This document shows positions 20,442 to 29,500 of a stretch of 64,000 nucleotides of DNA, one piece after another (within the stretch, counting starts at the first letter, position 1; each line of letters begins with the position of its first letter). The position numbers and the translations under genes were made by a program. Where the stretch lies: positions 3,224,001 to 3,288,000 of the forward strand of contig NZ_CP019420.1 of assembly GCF_001984215.1 (NCBI RefSeq), in the 5' to 3' direction. Source of the DNA: Mycobacterium sp. MS1601 (GTDB lineage Bacteria; Actinomycetota; Actinomycetes; Mycobacteriales; Mycobacteriaceae). Under the pieces are notes generated by a model. That model made no database searches. It was given only the letters and a program-made list of their open reading frames with translations, and was not told the origin of the DNA.

Positions 20442-21787
20442 GCGAACACCATCCCGGGGAGGATCAGCACCAGTGTGAGCGCGACGGGCCCTACCACCAC
20501 CATGGACAGACCCCAGCGGGTGAGAAGTTTTGTCATCCGGGGTCGGGCGTCCTCGTCGACGGTGGTGGCCACGTACGTCGCCCCGACCGTCGAGAACGGG
20601 GAGACATCCACGATGGACGCGCACACGCCGATGGCGCAGATCAGAGCCCAGCCGGGGATGCCACCGTCGGCGATCAACGGAAGAGCCAGGGGGACAAGGG
20701 CGGCCAGCATGCCGGTGGTCGAGGCGAACGCCGAAATCAGGCCGGCTGCCGCGCACAGCAGCACCGCGGCCACCAACGGCGAACCGAGATGGACCGCGCC
20801 TTCGCCCAGCATGTCGACCACACCCATATCGGTGAGCACACCGACGTAGGTGATGATGCCGCCAACCAGAAGCACTGAGCCCCAGTCGATCCGGCTCATG
20901 GCCTTCTTGCCGGAATTGGCGTCCAGCAGGGCGGCCGCAGCGCCAAGACCGTAGCCGAGGACGCCGATGTCAGGCGTCATGCCCATGAGGGACATCACCA
21001 CAACGGCTGCGATCAGTACCACCATCATCGCGATGGTCAGCATCTGCATGCCGGTGGGCCGGCCCGGCGCCACGAGATCATCGTCGTCATCGCCGCCGCG
21101 GCTGTCGATGTCCAGGGTGGAACCGCCGTATTGAGGCAGTGCCGCTCCGCGGGCCACCATCGCCTCACTGAAGGCAGGCGCCTCGGCGTTGACCCGCTTG
21201 TTGCGGCCGAAGAGCAGATAGGCCACGGCAAGCAGCAGCAGGTTCAACGCGACGGCCACCCCGAACAGCAGCAGCGGGCTCAGTTCGATGCCCGCCTCGT
21301 TGGCGGTGCCCCAGGTGATGATGCCGAACAGGCTGGTGGGCGCGAAGGCGCCTGCGCTCAGGCCGCAGCCCATCGCCAATGCCATCAGCATGGGGTCGAT
21401 GCCACGCTTGTGGGCGATGCTCATGCCCATCGGGGCCATCACCAGGCCGCCCAGGGGCGCGCCCATTGCGGAGATCACCGCGGTGAGGGCGAAGAACACC
21501 GCCGGGAACAGCGCGTCACGGCTGCCCACGCGCGCCAGTGAAGCTTGGATCAGCCAGTCGATGGTGCCGTTGCTGTGGGCGATCCCGAAGAAGTAGGTGA
21601 CGCCGACCAGCAGCACCAGGATGCTGAGCGGGAAGCCACTGATGATGTCCGTGAGACTCAGATCGGCGATGAACAGGCCAACGATGCAGGCAACCGGGAA
21701 CATAACGATGCCGATGTTGACGTTGCGCATCGCGCTGATTGCGAATACGGCGACGAAGATCGCCAGCGCTATGAGTTGCGCCGTCAT
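20438..21787 (-). CDS. matC: MatC-like dicarboxylate (malonate) carrier
   Basis: 449-aa integral membrane protein with about 12 hydrophobic helices. The N-terminal half has the MatC_N-type pattern (MRNVNIGIVMFPVACIVG, later SNGTIDWL and MGAPLGGLVMAP). A polar loop rich in Asp (about residues 232-242) separates two halves. ATG at 21787 follows an AGAGAGGTG ribosome-binding site; the GTG six bases earlier is part of that site. It heads the operon with the ligase and thioesterase and faces an IclR regulator. The substrate is probably malonate or a similar dicarboxylate, inferred from the ligase next to it. Confidence 0.68.
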   Translation of the reverse strand: MTAQLIALAIFVAVFAISAMRNVNIGIVMFPVACIVGLFIADLSLTDIISGFPLSILVLLVGVTYFFGIAHSNGTIDWLIQASLARVGSRDALFPAVFFALTAVISAMGAPLGGLVMAPMGMSIAHKRGIDPMLMALAMGCGLSAGAFAPTSLFGIITWGTANEAGIELSPLLLFGVAVALNLLLLAVAYLLFGRNKRVNAEAPAFSEAMVARGAALPQYGGSTLDIDSRGGDDDDDLVAPGRPTGMQMLTIAMMVVLIAAVVVMSLMGMTPDIGVLGYGLGAAAALLDANSGKKAMSRIDWGSVLLVGGIITYVGVLTDMGVVDMLGEGAVHLGSPLVAAVLLCAAAGLISAFASTTGMLAALVPLALPLIADGGIPGWALICAIGVCASIVDVSPFSTVGATYVATTVDEDARPRMTKLLTRWGLSMVVVGPVALTLVLILPGMVFA

Positions 21788-21806
21788 GATCACCTCTCTT
21801 GACAGC

Positions 21807-21823
21807 GGTCCGTAGAATGGACC
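21807..21823. promoter_or_regulatory. Candidate IclR-type operator
   Basis: GGTCC, seven bases, GGACC is a perfect inverted repeat in the 98-base gap between the divergent matC-like and iclR-type genes, 20 bases upstream of the matC-like start. IclR-family proteins bind such short palindromes in the shared promoter. Confidence 0.4.
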
Positions 21824-21885
21824 AGTGGTTCGTCTGATAGACCGATGCGACGTAACCTAGCTCACAACTGAGGAGAGAGGCAACC

Positions 21886-22623
21886 GTGGCCACTGAAAGC
21901 GTGGTGTCGGCGTTCCGGGTACTGGAGGCCGTGGCTGCAACCCAGCCGGTCGGACTGTCCGAGCTTGCCCGGACCGTGGGAATGCCCAAGAGCACTGTGC
22001 AGCGGGTGCTGCTGACCCTGCAGGAGGTGGGCTGGTTACGGCCCACGGAGACGACGCCGACGCGATGGCAGTTGACGTATCGCGTGGTCGCCGTGGTGGG
22101 TCGAGCGGGCGGCGGGGAGAGCTTGCGCGACATCGCACTGCCGGTGATGAACGAACTGCAACTGGCCACCACCGAGACCATCCATCTGGCCGCCCCCGAC
22201 GGCGACTCCCTGGTGCTGGTGGAGCGCCTGGATACCCCGCACCGGTTGCGGGCCTTCCTGCCGCTCGGCGAGCGGATCGCACTGCACGCCTCGGCCACCG
22301 GCCTGGCGTACCTGTCGGCATGCGAGAAGAATTATGTCGATCAGTACCTGGCCGGCCCGCTGCCGGCGCAGACCCCCGACACCATTACCGATCCTGATCG
22401 AATTCGTCTGGTGTTGGACGAAATTCGTGAACGTGGGTATTCCGTGAACATCGGCGGACTGTCGTCGGGAATCAGCTCGTTGGGCGCGCCCATCGGCAGT
22501 CCGGGACGCCCGGTCGCCGCCCTCTCCATCTCGGGGCCCAGTAGCCGCCTGACTCCTGACCGGTTCGACGAGCTGGGCCGCCAGGTCCGAGACGCCGCCG
22601 CGAAGATCAGCCGTTCGTTGTGA
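21886..22623 (+). CDS. IclR family transcriptional regulator
   Basis: 245-aa regulator. The winged helix-turn-helix is at about residues 20-60 (LSELARTVGMPKSTVQRVL), and the IclR effector domain follows with the HASATGLAYLS and GLSSGISSLGAPI segments that contact ligands in the family. GTG at 21886 is preceded by AGGAGAGAGG. Divergent orientation predicts that it controls the malonate-type operon in response to the substrate or its CoA ester. Confidence 0.88.
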   Translation: MATESVVSAFRVLEAVAATQPVGLSELARTVGMPKSTVQRVLLTLQEVGWLRPTETTPTRWQLTYRVVAVVGRAGGGESLRDIALPVMNELQLATTETIHLAAPDGDSLVLVERLDTPHRLRAFLPLGERIALHASATGLAYLSACEKNYVDQYLAGPLPAQTPDTITDPDRIRLVLDEIRERGYSVNIGGLSSGISSLGAPIGSPGRPVAALSISGPSSRLTPDRFDELGRQVRDAAAKISRSL

Positions 22624-22689
22624 AATATGGTCCTTACAAACTGATTTCGTGGCGAACTGCGGTCCGCTGTGGGCACCTGCCGCAGTGGG

Positions 22690-24549
22690 TCAACCCCGCA
22701 GCTTGTTGAGAGTCTCCAGCACTTGCGCCACCAGCGCATCGATGTCGGCGCCGGTGGTGTCGAGTACCAGATCAGCGTTCTCCGGCGGCTCGTAAGGCGC
22801 ATCGACACCGGTGAGCCCCTTGAGCTCACCTGCACGTGCCCGCTGGTACAGCCCTTTCGGATCCCGCTTTTCGCATTCGGCCACCGAGGTCGCGATGTAC
22901 ACCTCGATGAACGGCAGCTTGGCCGCCTCGTTGAGGGTGCGCGCGATCTCGCGGTCGGACTTCAACGGCGATACCAGTGATGCCAAAGCCACCACACCGG
23001 CGTCGGCCAGCAGTCGAGTGAGATGCCCTACGCGCCGGATGTTCTCGGCTCGGTCACCCGCCGAGAAGCCCAGATCGTCGGACAAACCGTGGCGCAGGTT
23101 GTCCCCGTCCAGCAGGTACGCCACCTCGCCGGCCTCCACCAGCGCACGTTCCACGGCCACGGCCACCGTCGACTTACCCGAGGCGGGCAGCCCGGTGAAC
23201 CAGATGGTGGCACCACGCTGACCGGTCTTCTGCCAGCGATAGTCGCGGTCCAGGCTCGAGGGGTGCCAGCGGATGTCGTTGCGCGTCTGGACGCCCGCCT
23301 TGATTTCCCTGGCTTCGGTGATGGTGCCCGCGCCCACGGTGTCGTTGGACGTCTCGTCGATCAGGATGAAGGCGCCGCTGTCGCGGTTGTCGGCATACGG
23401 GTCGGCCACCACGATGGAGCTGGTGCGCAGCGTCACCGAACCGATGTCGTTGAGCGCCAGCTCAACCGGCCCGTCCAGGTCGTCGAGCGTTTCAGGATCC
23501 AGCCTGGTGTGCAGCTCCTGCACCGTCGCCCGCACCGTCCGCGCACCCTGTTTGAGCGACAGCCGGTCGCCGGCCCGCAGTGGGGTGTCGGTGAACCAGC
23601 AGATGGTCGAGTACAGCTCGCGCGCCAGTACCGGCAGCACGGCGTTCTCCTCCCCGCTGACCAGGACGTCGCCTCGGCCCACGTCGATATCGTCGGCCAG
23701 TTGGATCGACACCGACAGCGGTGCCACCGCGACATCGCGCGCATCGTCGAGGGTGTCCAGCGCCGTGACCGTGGACGAGGTGCCCGAAGGAAGCACCACC
23801 ACTCGGTCGCCGACACTGAGGGTGCCTGCCGACAGGCGACCGGTGTAGCGGCGGCGTTGTTCGGCAGTGGGTCGCGACACCCACTGCACGGGCATCCGCA
23901 ACTTTGACGACTCAGGGTGCGGTGCAACCAGTTCGATGTTCTCCAGGTACTCCAACAGGGAGGGGCCGTCGTACCACGGGGTGTGCGTCGAACGGTGCAC
24001 CACGTTGTCGCCGTGTTTGGCGGCGATCGGGATGACAGCCAGGTCGTGGGCGCCGAGCCGGGCGGCCAACGTGTGCAACTCCGCCTCCACGTCGGCAAAG
24101 CGGCCCTGGTCGAAGTCGACGAGGTCGATCTTGTTGATCGCCGCCACAAAGTGCTTGATACCCAACAGCTTGGCGATCCTGGCATGGCGACGGGTCTGCC
24201 GTAGGACCCCGGCGCGGGCGTCCACCAGCAGGATCGCCACGTGGGCATTGGAAGCGCCGGTGAACATGTTGCGGGTGTAGCGCTCGTGGCCGGGGGTGTC
24301 GGCGAGGATGTAGCTTCGGGTTTCGGTGGAGAAGAAGCGATAGGCGACATCGATGGTGATGCCCTGTTCCCGTTCGGCACGCAGCCCATCGGAGAGCGCG
24401 GCGAGGTCGGCGATGCCTTCTTCGTCGGTGACAGCTTCCAGATGATCCAACGGAAGGCTGTCGGTGTCGTGCAGCAGCCGCCCGATCAGGGTGCTCTTGC
24501 CGTCATCGACGGAACCCGCGGTGGCGATACGCAGGAGTTGACGAGTCAT
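22690..24549 (-). CDS. cysNC: Bifunctional sulfate adenylyltransferase subunit 1 / APS kinase
   Basis: 619-aa fusion that, with CysD, makes APS from sulfate and ATP and then phosphorylates it to PAPS. The N-terminal EF-Tu-like GTPase has AGSVDDGKST (residues 11-20), DTPGHERYTRNM and NKIDLVDFD; the C-terminal APS kinase has GLPASGKST near residue 450 and the DGDNLRHGLS motif. ATG at 24549 is chosen because the product then starts MTRQLLRIATAG like other CysN, one base after the cysD stop. The operon with Stf0 suggests this copy supplies PAPS for sulfation as well as for assimilation. Confidence 0.96.
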   Translation of the reverse strand: MTRQLLRIATAGSVDDGKSTLIGRLLHDTDSLPLDHLEAVTDEEGIADLAALSDGLRAEREQGITIDVAYRFFSTETRSYILADTPGHERYTRNMFTGASNAHVAILLVDARAGVLRQTRRHARIAKLLGIKHFVAAINKIDLVDFDQGRFADVEAELHTLAARLGAHDLAVIPIAAKHGDNVVHRSTHTPWYDGPSLLEYLENIELVAPHPESSKLRMPVQWVSRPTAEQRRRYTGRLSAGTLSVGDRVVVLPSGTSSTVTALDTLDDARDVAVAPLSVSIQLADDIDVGRGDVLVSGEENAVLPVLARELYSTICWFTDTPLRAGDRLSLKQGARTVRATVQELHTRLDPETLDDLDGPVELALNDIGSVTLRTSSIVVADPYADNRDSGAFILIDETSNDTVGAGTITEAREIKAGVQTRNDIRWHPSSLDRDYRWQKTGQRGATIWFTGLPASGKSTVAVAVERALVEAGEVAYLLDGDNLRHGLSDDLGFSAGDRAENIRRVGHLTRLLADAGVVALASLVSPLKSDREIARTLNEAAKLPFIEVYIATSVAECEKRDPKGLYQRARAGELKGLTGVDAPYEPPENADLVLDTTGADIDALVAQVLETLNKLRG

Positions 24550-24550
24550 G

Positions 24551-25462
24551 TCAGAAGTAGCCTTCCCGCTTGCGGTCTTCCATTGCCGCCACGCTGGTGC
24601 GGTCATCAGCACGGGTCTCACCACGCTCGGACACGGTGGCGGCCGAGATCTCGCTGATCACGCCGGTGATGTCGGTGGCCCGGGACCGGACGGCGCCGGT
24701 GATGGTCAGATCACCGACAGTGCGGTAGCGCACCCACTCCACGGCGGAGGTCTCGTCACCCTGCGGCTGCACGTAGTCCGAGACAGCCAACAGGATGCCG
24801 TCGCGCGCAACCACTTCCCGTTCGTGGGCGAAATAGATCGACGGCAGTTCGAGGTCCTCCAGTTCGATGTAGCGCCAGATATCCAGCTCGGTCCAGTTGG
24901 ACAGCGGGAAGACCCGCACCTGCTCGCCCTTCTTGATCCGGCCGTTGTACAGCGACCACGGTTCAGGTCGCTGCGCGCGGGGATCCCACTGTCCGAACTC
25001 GTCGCGGAAACTCAAGATGCGTTCCTTGGCGCGGGCCCGTTCCTCGTCGCGGCGGGCACCACCGAATGCGGCATCAAAACCGCCCTCCTCCAACGCATCC
25101 AGCAGTGTTCGTGTCTGTTGGCGGTTACGGGAAGCACCTTCGCCCGGGTCGGCCACCCGGCCACTGTCAATGGTGGCCTGCACCGAGCCGACGATGAGCT
25201 TGTGATCGGCCACCCGGCGGTCGCGGAACTCGATCACCTCCGGGAAGTTGTGGCCGGTGTCGACATGCAGGACCGGGAACGGCAGAGGTGACGGGCGAAA
25301 CGCCTTCTCCGCCAACCGCAGCAGCACGATCGAGTCCTTGCCTGCCGAGAACAGCAGCACAGGGCGCTGCAGCTCGGCTACGACCTCGCGGATGATGTGA
25401 ACGGCTTCGGCCTCCAACAACCGGAGTTCGTCGACGTGGGTGGTGTCGATCGTGGTACTCAT
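24551..25462 (-). CDS. cysD: Sulfate adenylyltransferase subunit 2
   Basis: 303-aa PP-loop ATP pyrophosphatase subunit of ATP sulfurylase. [16 protein letters not shown] carries the PP-motif; [16 protein letters not shown] and [16 protein letters not shown] are CysD hallmarks. ATG at 25462 overlaps the Stf0 gene stop (ATGA), and the longer frame is rejected. It works with CysN directly downstream. Confidence 0.96.
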   Translation of the reverse strand: MSTTIDTTHVDELRLLEAEAVHIIREVVAELQRPVLLFSAGKDSIVLLRLAEKAFRPSPLPFPVLHVDTGHNFPEVIEFRDRRVADHKLIVGSVQATIDSGRVADPGEGASRNRQQTRTLLDALEEGGFDAAFGGARRDEERARAKERILSFRDEFGQWDPRAQRPEPWSLYNGRIKKGEQVRVFPLSNWTELDIWRYIELEDLELPSIYFAHEREVVARDGILLAVSDYVQPQGDETSAVEWVRYRTVGDLTITGAVRSRATDITGVISEISAATVSERGETRADDRTSVAAMEDRKREGYF

Positions 25463-26262
25463 GTGGGCAGTCCTTCCTTCTGGGCGTCGGCGCGGTAGCG
25501 CTCCACCCATTCGTCGGAACGCTGGTCGGCCTGGCGCTCCAGCACCGGGTCCGGAGCCAGTCTGCGGTCCAGGCTCAACGCCTCGAGCACGTCACCCACC
25601 ACCTCTTTGAGGTTGCGCCACAACACCGGATAGGGCACCTCGATGGGGTCCACCTGCTCCTCGGCGAACCAGTTGCGCCAGCCTTCTTCCTGTTCTCTGA
25701 GCATGGTCACCACATGGGCGATGGCGCCTGCGTGATACTCCGCGCGTTGATCGCGGATCGGGTCGGCGCGGCCCCGCCACACCCGGGTCTGCACGGCGCG
25801 CCAGAACGACACCGCTTGAGACACCACGTCGGGACGGTGGACATGGATCAGCACCGGATCGCTGCCCACTACATCGCCTATTGCGGCGAGTAGTCCGTCA
25901 CCGGAACGCTCGGGGAGGTTCTTGGCGCGCTGCAGCAGCAGCGGTGTCTGGTTCCACATCAGCTTGCCGCCCCAGATGCCGTTCGGGGTGCGTCCGACAG
26001 TGCGGATGTAGTCACGCCAGATCTCGGCGGGCGCCAGATCAGGCTTGCCCTCGACCAGGGGGTCGAGCAGTCGCAGGATCGACGGGTCCTCGACAGTGGC
26101 GAACCATTCGCGCGGTTGCGGTGACATGCTGGTGTGGGGGAGGTATTGGAAGAACTCCTGCGGCTCACCGGCCATGCCGGTGGCGCGCAGTGATTCGACC
26201 AGCAGTGTGCTGCCACTGCGTTGCGACGCCAGAACCAAATAGGCGGTGCGGCTGGATGCCAT
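25459..26262 (-). CDS. stf0: Trehalose 2-sulfotransferase Stf0
   Basis: 267-aa sulfotransferase that moves sulfate from PAPS to trehalose, the first committed step of sulfolipid-type glycolipids in mycobacteria. The 5'-phosphosulfate loop is SQRSGSTLL at residues 13-21; GEPQEFFQY (about 33-41) and the [17 protein letters not shown] region (3'-phosphate binding) are typical of Stf0. It corresponds to Rv0295c by position between tam and the sulfatase. Here it leads an operon with cysD and cysNC (four-base and one-base junctions), tying donor synthesis to use. Confidence 0.92.
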   Translation of the reverse strand: MASSRTAYLVLASQRSGSTLLVESLRATGMAGEPQEFFQYLPHTSMSPQPREWFATVEDPSILRLLDPLVEGKPDLAPAEIWRDYIRTVGRTPNGIWGGKLMWNQTPLLLQRAKNLPERSGDGLLAAIGDVVGSDPVLIHVHRPDVVSQAVSFWRAVQTRVWRGRADPIRDQRAEYHAGAIAHVVTMLREQEEGWRNWFAEEQVDPIEVPYPVLWRNLKEVVGDVLEALSLDRRLAPDPVLERQADQRSDEWVERYRADAQKEGLPT

Positions 26263-26275
26263 GCGCGAGAGCCTA
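26263..26275 (-). promoter_or_regulatory. Leaderless-type -10 box for stf0-cysDNC
   Basis: On the minus strand TAGGCT (26275-26270) lies seven bases before the stf0 ATG at 26262, inside an AT-rich gap after the sulfatase gene. There is no Shine-Dalgarno, so a leaderless start is likely. No -35 was assigned. Confidence 0.35.
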
Positions 26276-26327
26276 TAGGCAATTCAATTCACGCGCATAC
26301 AGCCATTTATCTTCAGGATGAAAAAAA

Positions 26328-27692
26328 CTATTGTTTTGTGGATGCGCCAATGCCTCGTTCTATGGCGATGGCTGATCGGCTGGGCAGTTTCAAGCCCTGA
26401 ATGTGGGCGTAGGTCTGGGTGTAGCGCTCGGCGATCCTGGCGCCGGCGAATTCTGACGGAATGACGTCATTGGTTTTCACCCGCCAGCTGTTGAGTTGCA
26501 GTGCAAGCTCCCGCGCAATGGCCTCATGCGTGTCACTGACCTCGCCGATCAGCAGGTTTCGGGTTTCTGTCGGGTCGGCGTTCAGGTCGTAGAGTTCACG
26601 TTCGGGGCGCGGAGCCGTTGACAGCGGACCCACCAGCTGACCTGGCGCGCTCTCCTCGATATCCCATGGCAGATCGAGCAACGGACGATGCGCGTAGTTC
26701 TCGATATAACTGTATTCCTTGGTTCGAATGGCGCGAATGGGATCAAAAGAGTCGTGATATGTCTTGGTGGTGAAAACGGCGGTACGCACCTCGGCGTCGC
26801 CATTTGAATTCACCAAATTCGGGGCATGTGACACACCGTCGATATCGTCGGGAATCTCTTGGCCGAGCAATTCCAGCAGAGTGGGCAGCAGATCGACGCC
26901 ACTGAACAGATCGTCGTACACGCGGCCTGCCATCTGACGCCCTCTGGGCGGCCGGATGATCGTCGCGATGCCGGTACCTGCGTCGTACAGCGTCGACTTG
27001 GCCCGGGGCAGGGCAGGGCCGTGATCGGTCAGGAACACCACCCAGGTGGTGTCGGCCAGTCCCGTATCGTCCAGCGTTTCGAGAAGTTGGCCCACGGCGG
27101 CGTCGGCGGTGTTGATGGCCCCGTAAAAATCGGCGAGATCCTGACGGACCTCCGGGGTGTCGGGCAGATAGTCGGGTAACTGCACACCAGAGGGCTCGGC
27201 GGGTTCGTAACGCTCGTGCGGGTAGGGGCGGTGTGTTTCGAAGAAACCCGCGGTGAGCACGAACTTCTGCGGGGGAGCGTCGCGCAGCCATTGGGTGGCG
27301 CGTTCCACCACGTACTCGCAGAAGGAGTTGGACACGTCATACTCGTCGAAGCCGAGTCGAGCCGGGAAGCTGGTCTCGTGTTGCATACCGAAAAGTGCAG
27401 TGTGCCAACCAGCTTCGCCAAACAGCTGCGGTAGTGTGCGGACGCCCGAGCGATACTCCCAACCGTGGTGTGCCAGGCCCACCAACCCATTGGTCTGCGG
27501 ATAGCGCCCGGTGAACAGCGATCCGCGCGACGGCGAACAGAGCGGGGCGGTGGAGTGCGAGCGGGTGAACAAGATGCCCTCATGCGCCAAGCGATCCAGG
27601 TTCGGGCTGTTCACGTCGTCGTGGCCGTAGACGCCGAGGTGGCGGCCGAGGTCATGCCAGTGGACGATGAGGACGTTCTCGTCGGAGCTCAC
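26328..27692 (-). CDS. Type I (formylglycine) sulfatase family protein
   Basis: 454-aa alkaline-phosphatase-fold sulfatase from GTG 27692; a longer frame back to 27776 has an unlikely basic N-terminus. The formylglycine signature LCSPSR places the modified cysteine at residue 52, followed by TGRYP. The metal-site region near the N-terminus reads VHWHDLGRHLG, with His where many sulfatases have the first Asp. A late FLTDHGP carries further metal ligands. It is the positional counterpart of Rv0296c. It lies 65 bases upstream of stf0 on the same strand, so sulfate release, activation and transfer genes are adjacent. The substrate is unknown. Confidence 0.85.
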   Translation of the reverse strand: MSSDENVLIVHWHDLGRHLGVYGHDDVNSPNLDRLAHEGILFTRSHSTAPLCSPSRGSLFTGRYPQTNGLVGLAHHGWEYRSGVRTLPQLFGEAGWHTALFGMQHETSFPARLGFDEYDVSNSFCEYVVERATQWLRDAPPQKFVLTAGFFETHRPYPHERYEPAEPSGVQLPDYLPDTPEVRQDLADFYGAINTADAAVGQLLETLDDTGLADTTWVVFLTDHGPALPRAKSTLYDAGTGIATIIRPPRGRQMAGRVYDDLFSGVDLLPTLLELLGQEIPDDIDGVSHAPNLVNSNGDAEVRTAVFTTKTYHDSFDPIRAIRTKEYSYIENYAHRPLLDLPWDIEESAPGQLVGPLSTAPRPERELYDLNADPTETRNLLIGEVSDTHEAIARELALQLNSWRVKTNDVIPSEFAGARIAERYTQTYAHIQGLKLPSRSAIAIERGIGASTKQ

Positions 27693-27804
27693 GGGTCTAG
27701 CTTGCCTGTCCGCGGTCCGGGTTTCATCCGAAGGTCCGGGTTTCAGGCGACGAACCACCCGATGACCTGCCCGCAACGAAACCGGTGAATCGTAGGCTGT
27801 CGTG

Positions 27805-27836
27805 ACGGCGAGGGTGCGAAAGGCAACCCTCGCCGT
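27805..27836 (-). terminator. Hairpin after the duplicated-domain secreted protein gene
   Basis: ACGGCGAGGGT (27805-27815) and ACCCTCGCCGT (27826-27836) form a perfect 11-base stem with a ten-base loop directly after the stop of the minus-strand gene. There is no U-tract. It also separates that gene from the sulfatase gene. Confidence 0.6.
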
Positions 27837-29426
27837 TCAGCTGCCGATCAAGCCGGATTGGCCCTGGTTGTGCAGGATGAAGTACGGATCGATGGTGTCC
27901 CACGTGTCGGCGTAGAACTGCTGCTTGGCGGCGAAGGCCTCGTCCTCGGTGTTCAGCAGGTCGGCGATCTGGTCGTAGCCGTAGTACAGCATCGACACCG
28001 GGCCGGTGGCCAGTAGCAGCTGGTTGATCGCGATCTGCGCGCCGGTCTTGTTTCCGAGCAACGCTTGGATCAGTGCGGGAACGATCTCCGTGACCGGCAG
28101 CACCACGTTGACACCCGGGACGATCTGGCTGGCGCGGTACGCCAACTCGAAGCCCTCGCGGAACACTTCTCTGGCCGGTGTGGGAAGAACCAGCATCACC
28201 AGGTTTCGCGTCTGGATGAGGATGGCGGGCATTCCGATGGGATCGGGGTCGTCGGTGCGGAACGGGTCACTGCCCGGTGCGTCGGCCTGAGAGCTCACGG
28301 CCGCAGCGAGTTTCACCGTCGTCGTTTCCTGCGGCGGGGTTGTGATCTGCCCGGGCGAGGACGGTGACAGCGGCAGCCCCGACTGGCCCCGGTTGTGCAG
28401 CAACGCAAACGGATCGAGGATGTCCCATGTCGTCGCGTAGAACAGCTCTTTGAGCTCCTGGGCCTCGTACTCCAGGTTGATGAAGTCGGCGATCTCGTCG
28501 TAGCCGTAGTACAGCACCGACACCGGGTGGAGGGTCACGATGAGGTTGTTGATGATGTTCTGTGTGGCCGTCTTGAAGACCACCGGATCGCCGCTGGCGA
28601 GGTTCGGGAACTGGTTGATGATGTTGATCGCCGGGATGACGGCGTTCACGAAGGGGATGAACTGGCTGCCGCGGAACGCCGCTTCGTAACCCTCGCGGAC
28701 GAACGGCTGCAGGAAGGGCACCCCTGAGAAGGCTTGGATGAGCTGCTGCTCGATGGTCCACAGCGGGCCCGGCATGTCATTGGGAGCAGGCTCGGGCGGC
28801 ATGGGCCGGAACGGGTTGATGCTCCACGGCACCGGCCCGGGCTCTTCGTCGGCGTCGGTGTCGGCGGTGGTCTGGGCAGTGGCGGCCGTCGAGATGGACG
28901 GCTTGGACAGCGCGGCCACGACTTCGTTGGCCTTGTCCGCCAAGTCCCCCAGCGGGTCGAACACCACCGGTGTGGTCGCAGCTTCTTCGGGCTCGGGCTC
29001 GGGTTCCGGTTCGGGTTCGGTCTCGGCGGGCGGTTCTGGTTCGTCGACGTCCTCTACCACCTCGTCGACGTCCTCGGATTCCTCGGTGGCCTCGTCGTCG
29101 GCGTCGTCTTTGGTCTGGGCCTTGGTGGGCTTTCCGAGGCCGAACTGCTTGGTCAGTTCCTGAACGGCCTTGGCGGGATCGAACGTGGGCTTCGAGGGCT
29201 TCTTCGGTGCGTCGTCGTTGCTGACCGCCGCGACGGTGTCCTTGGTGTCCTTCTCGGTCTTGTCCGCTTTGTCCGCTTTGTCCTGCTTGGAGGACTCGGA
29301 CGACGTCGCCGGGGACGTGTCGGTGTCCGCGTACGCGGTGCCCTGTCCCGCAACGGCGATGGCCGCCCCGACTCCGGCGGCGACAGCCGCTCCGCCCAGG
29401 TACCCCATGTACTTTGCTGACGCCAC
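27837..29426 (-). CDS. Secreted protein with acidic linker and two copies of a ~110-aa domain
   Basis: 529-aa exported protein. GTG at 29426 is preceded by AAGGGG and gives a signal peptide (residues 1 to about 35, ending near AYA). A highly charged Lys/Asp/Glu/Pro linker follows to about residue 190. The C-terminal part contains two related domains of about 110-130 residues; each ends with a conserved SxLYYGYDxIAD segment, then a QFYADTWD- or LFYATTWD-type segment and LHNxGQSGL. Both also share a VREGYEAAFRGSQ / FREGFELAYRASQ segment. I know this as a mycobacterial PE-like exported family but assign no function. Divergent from the PAP2 gene, 75 bases away. Confidence 0.75.
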   Translation of the reverse strand: MASAKYMGYLGGAAVAAGVGAAIAVAGQGTAYADTDTSPATSSESSKQDKADKADKTEKDTKDTVAAVSNDDAPKKPSKPTFDPAKAVQELTKQFGLGKPTKAQTKDDADDEATEESEDVDEVVEDVDEPEPPAETEPEPEPEPEPEEAATTPVVFDPLGDLADKANEVVAALSKPSISTAATAQTTADTDADEEPGPVPWSINPFRPMPPEPAPNDMPGPLWTIEQQLIQAFSGVPFLQPFVREGYEAAFRGSQFIPFVNAVIPAINIINQFPNLASGDPVVFKTATQNIINNLIVTLHPVSVLYYGYDEIADFINLEYEAQELKELFYATTWDILDPFALLHNRGQSGLPLSPSSPGQITTPPQETTTVKLAAAVSSQADAPGSDPFRTDDPDPIGMPAILIQTRNLVMLVLPTPAREVFREGFELAYRASQIVPGVNVVLPVTEIVPALIQALLGNKTGAQIAINQLLLATGPVSMLYYGYDQIADLLNTEDEAFAAKQQFYADTWDTIDPYFILHNQGQSGLIGS

Positions 29427-29500
29427 TATCGCCCCTTCGTAGACCAAGGGGATCGTAGAGGGTCTGAGCAAATTCGGCACGACAACACTGTGATACGAGT

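Noticed and set aside
22656..22686. Weak hairpin between iclR-type gene and cysNC
   Set aside because: A seven-base stem with a 17-base loop and no tail is not enough to call a terminator.
27714..27745. 13-base direct repeat GGTCCGGGTTTCA upstream of the sulfatase start
   Set aside because: Two copies only, inside the disputed N-terminal extension; too little to call a binding site.
28734..29420. Gly/Phe/Val-rich plus-strand frame resembling a glycine-rich protein
   Set aside because: It is the complement of the acidic Pro/Glu linker of the secreted protein on the other strand, and has no start signal.
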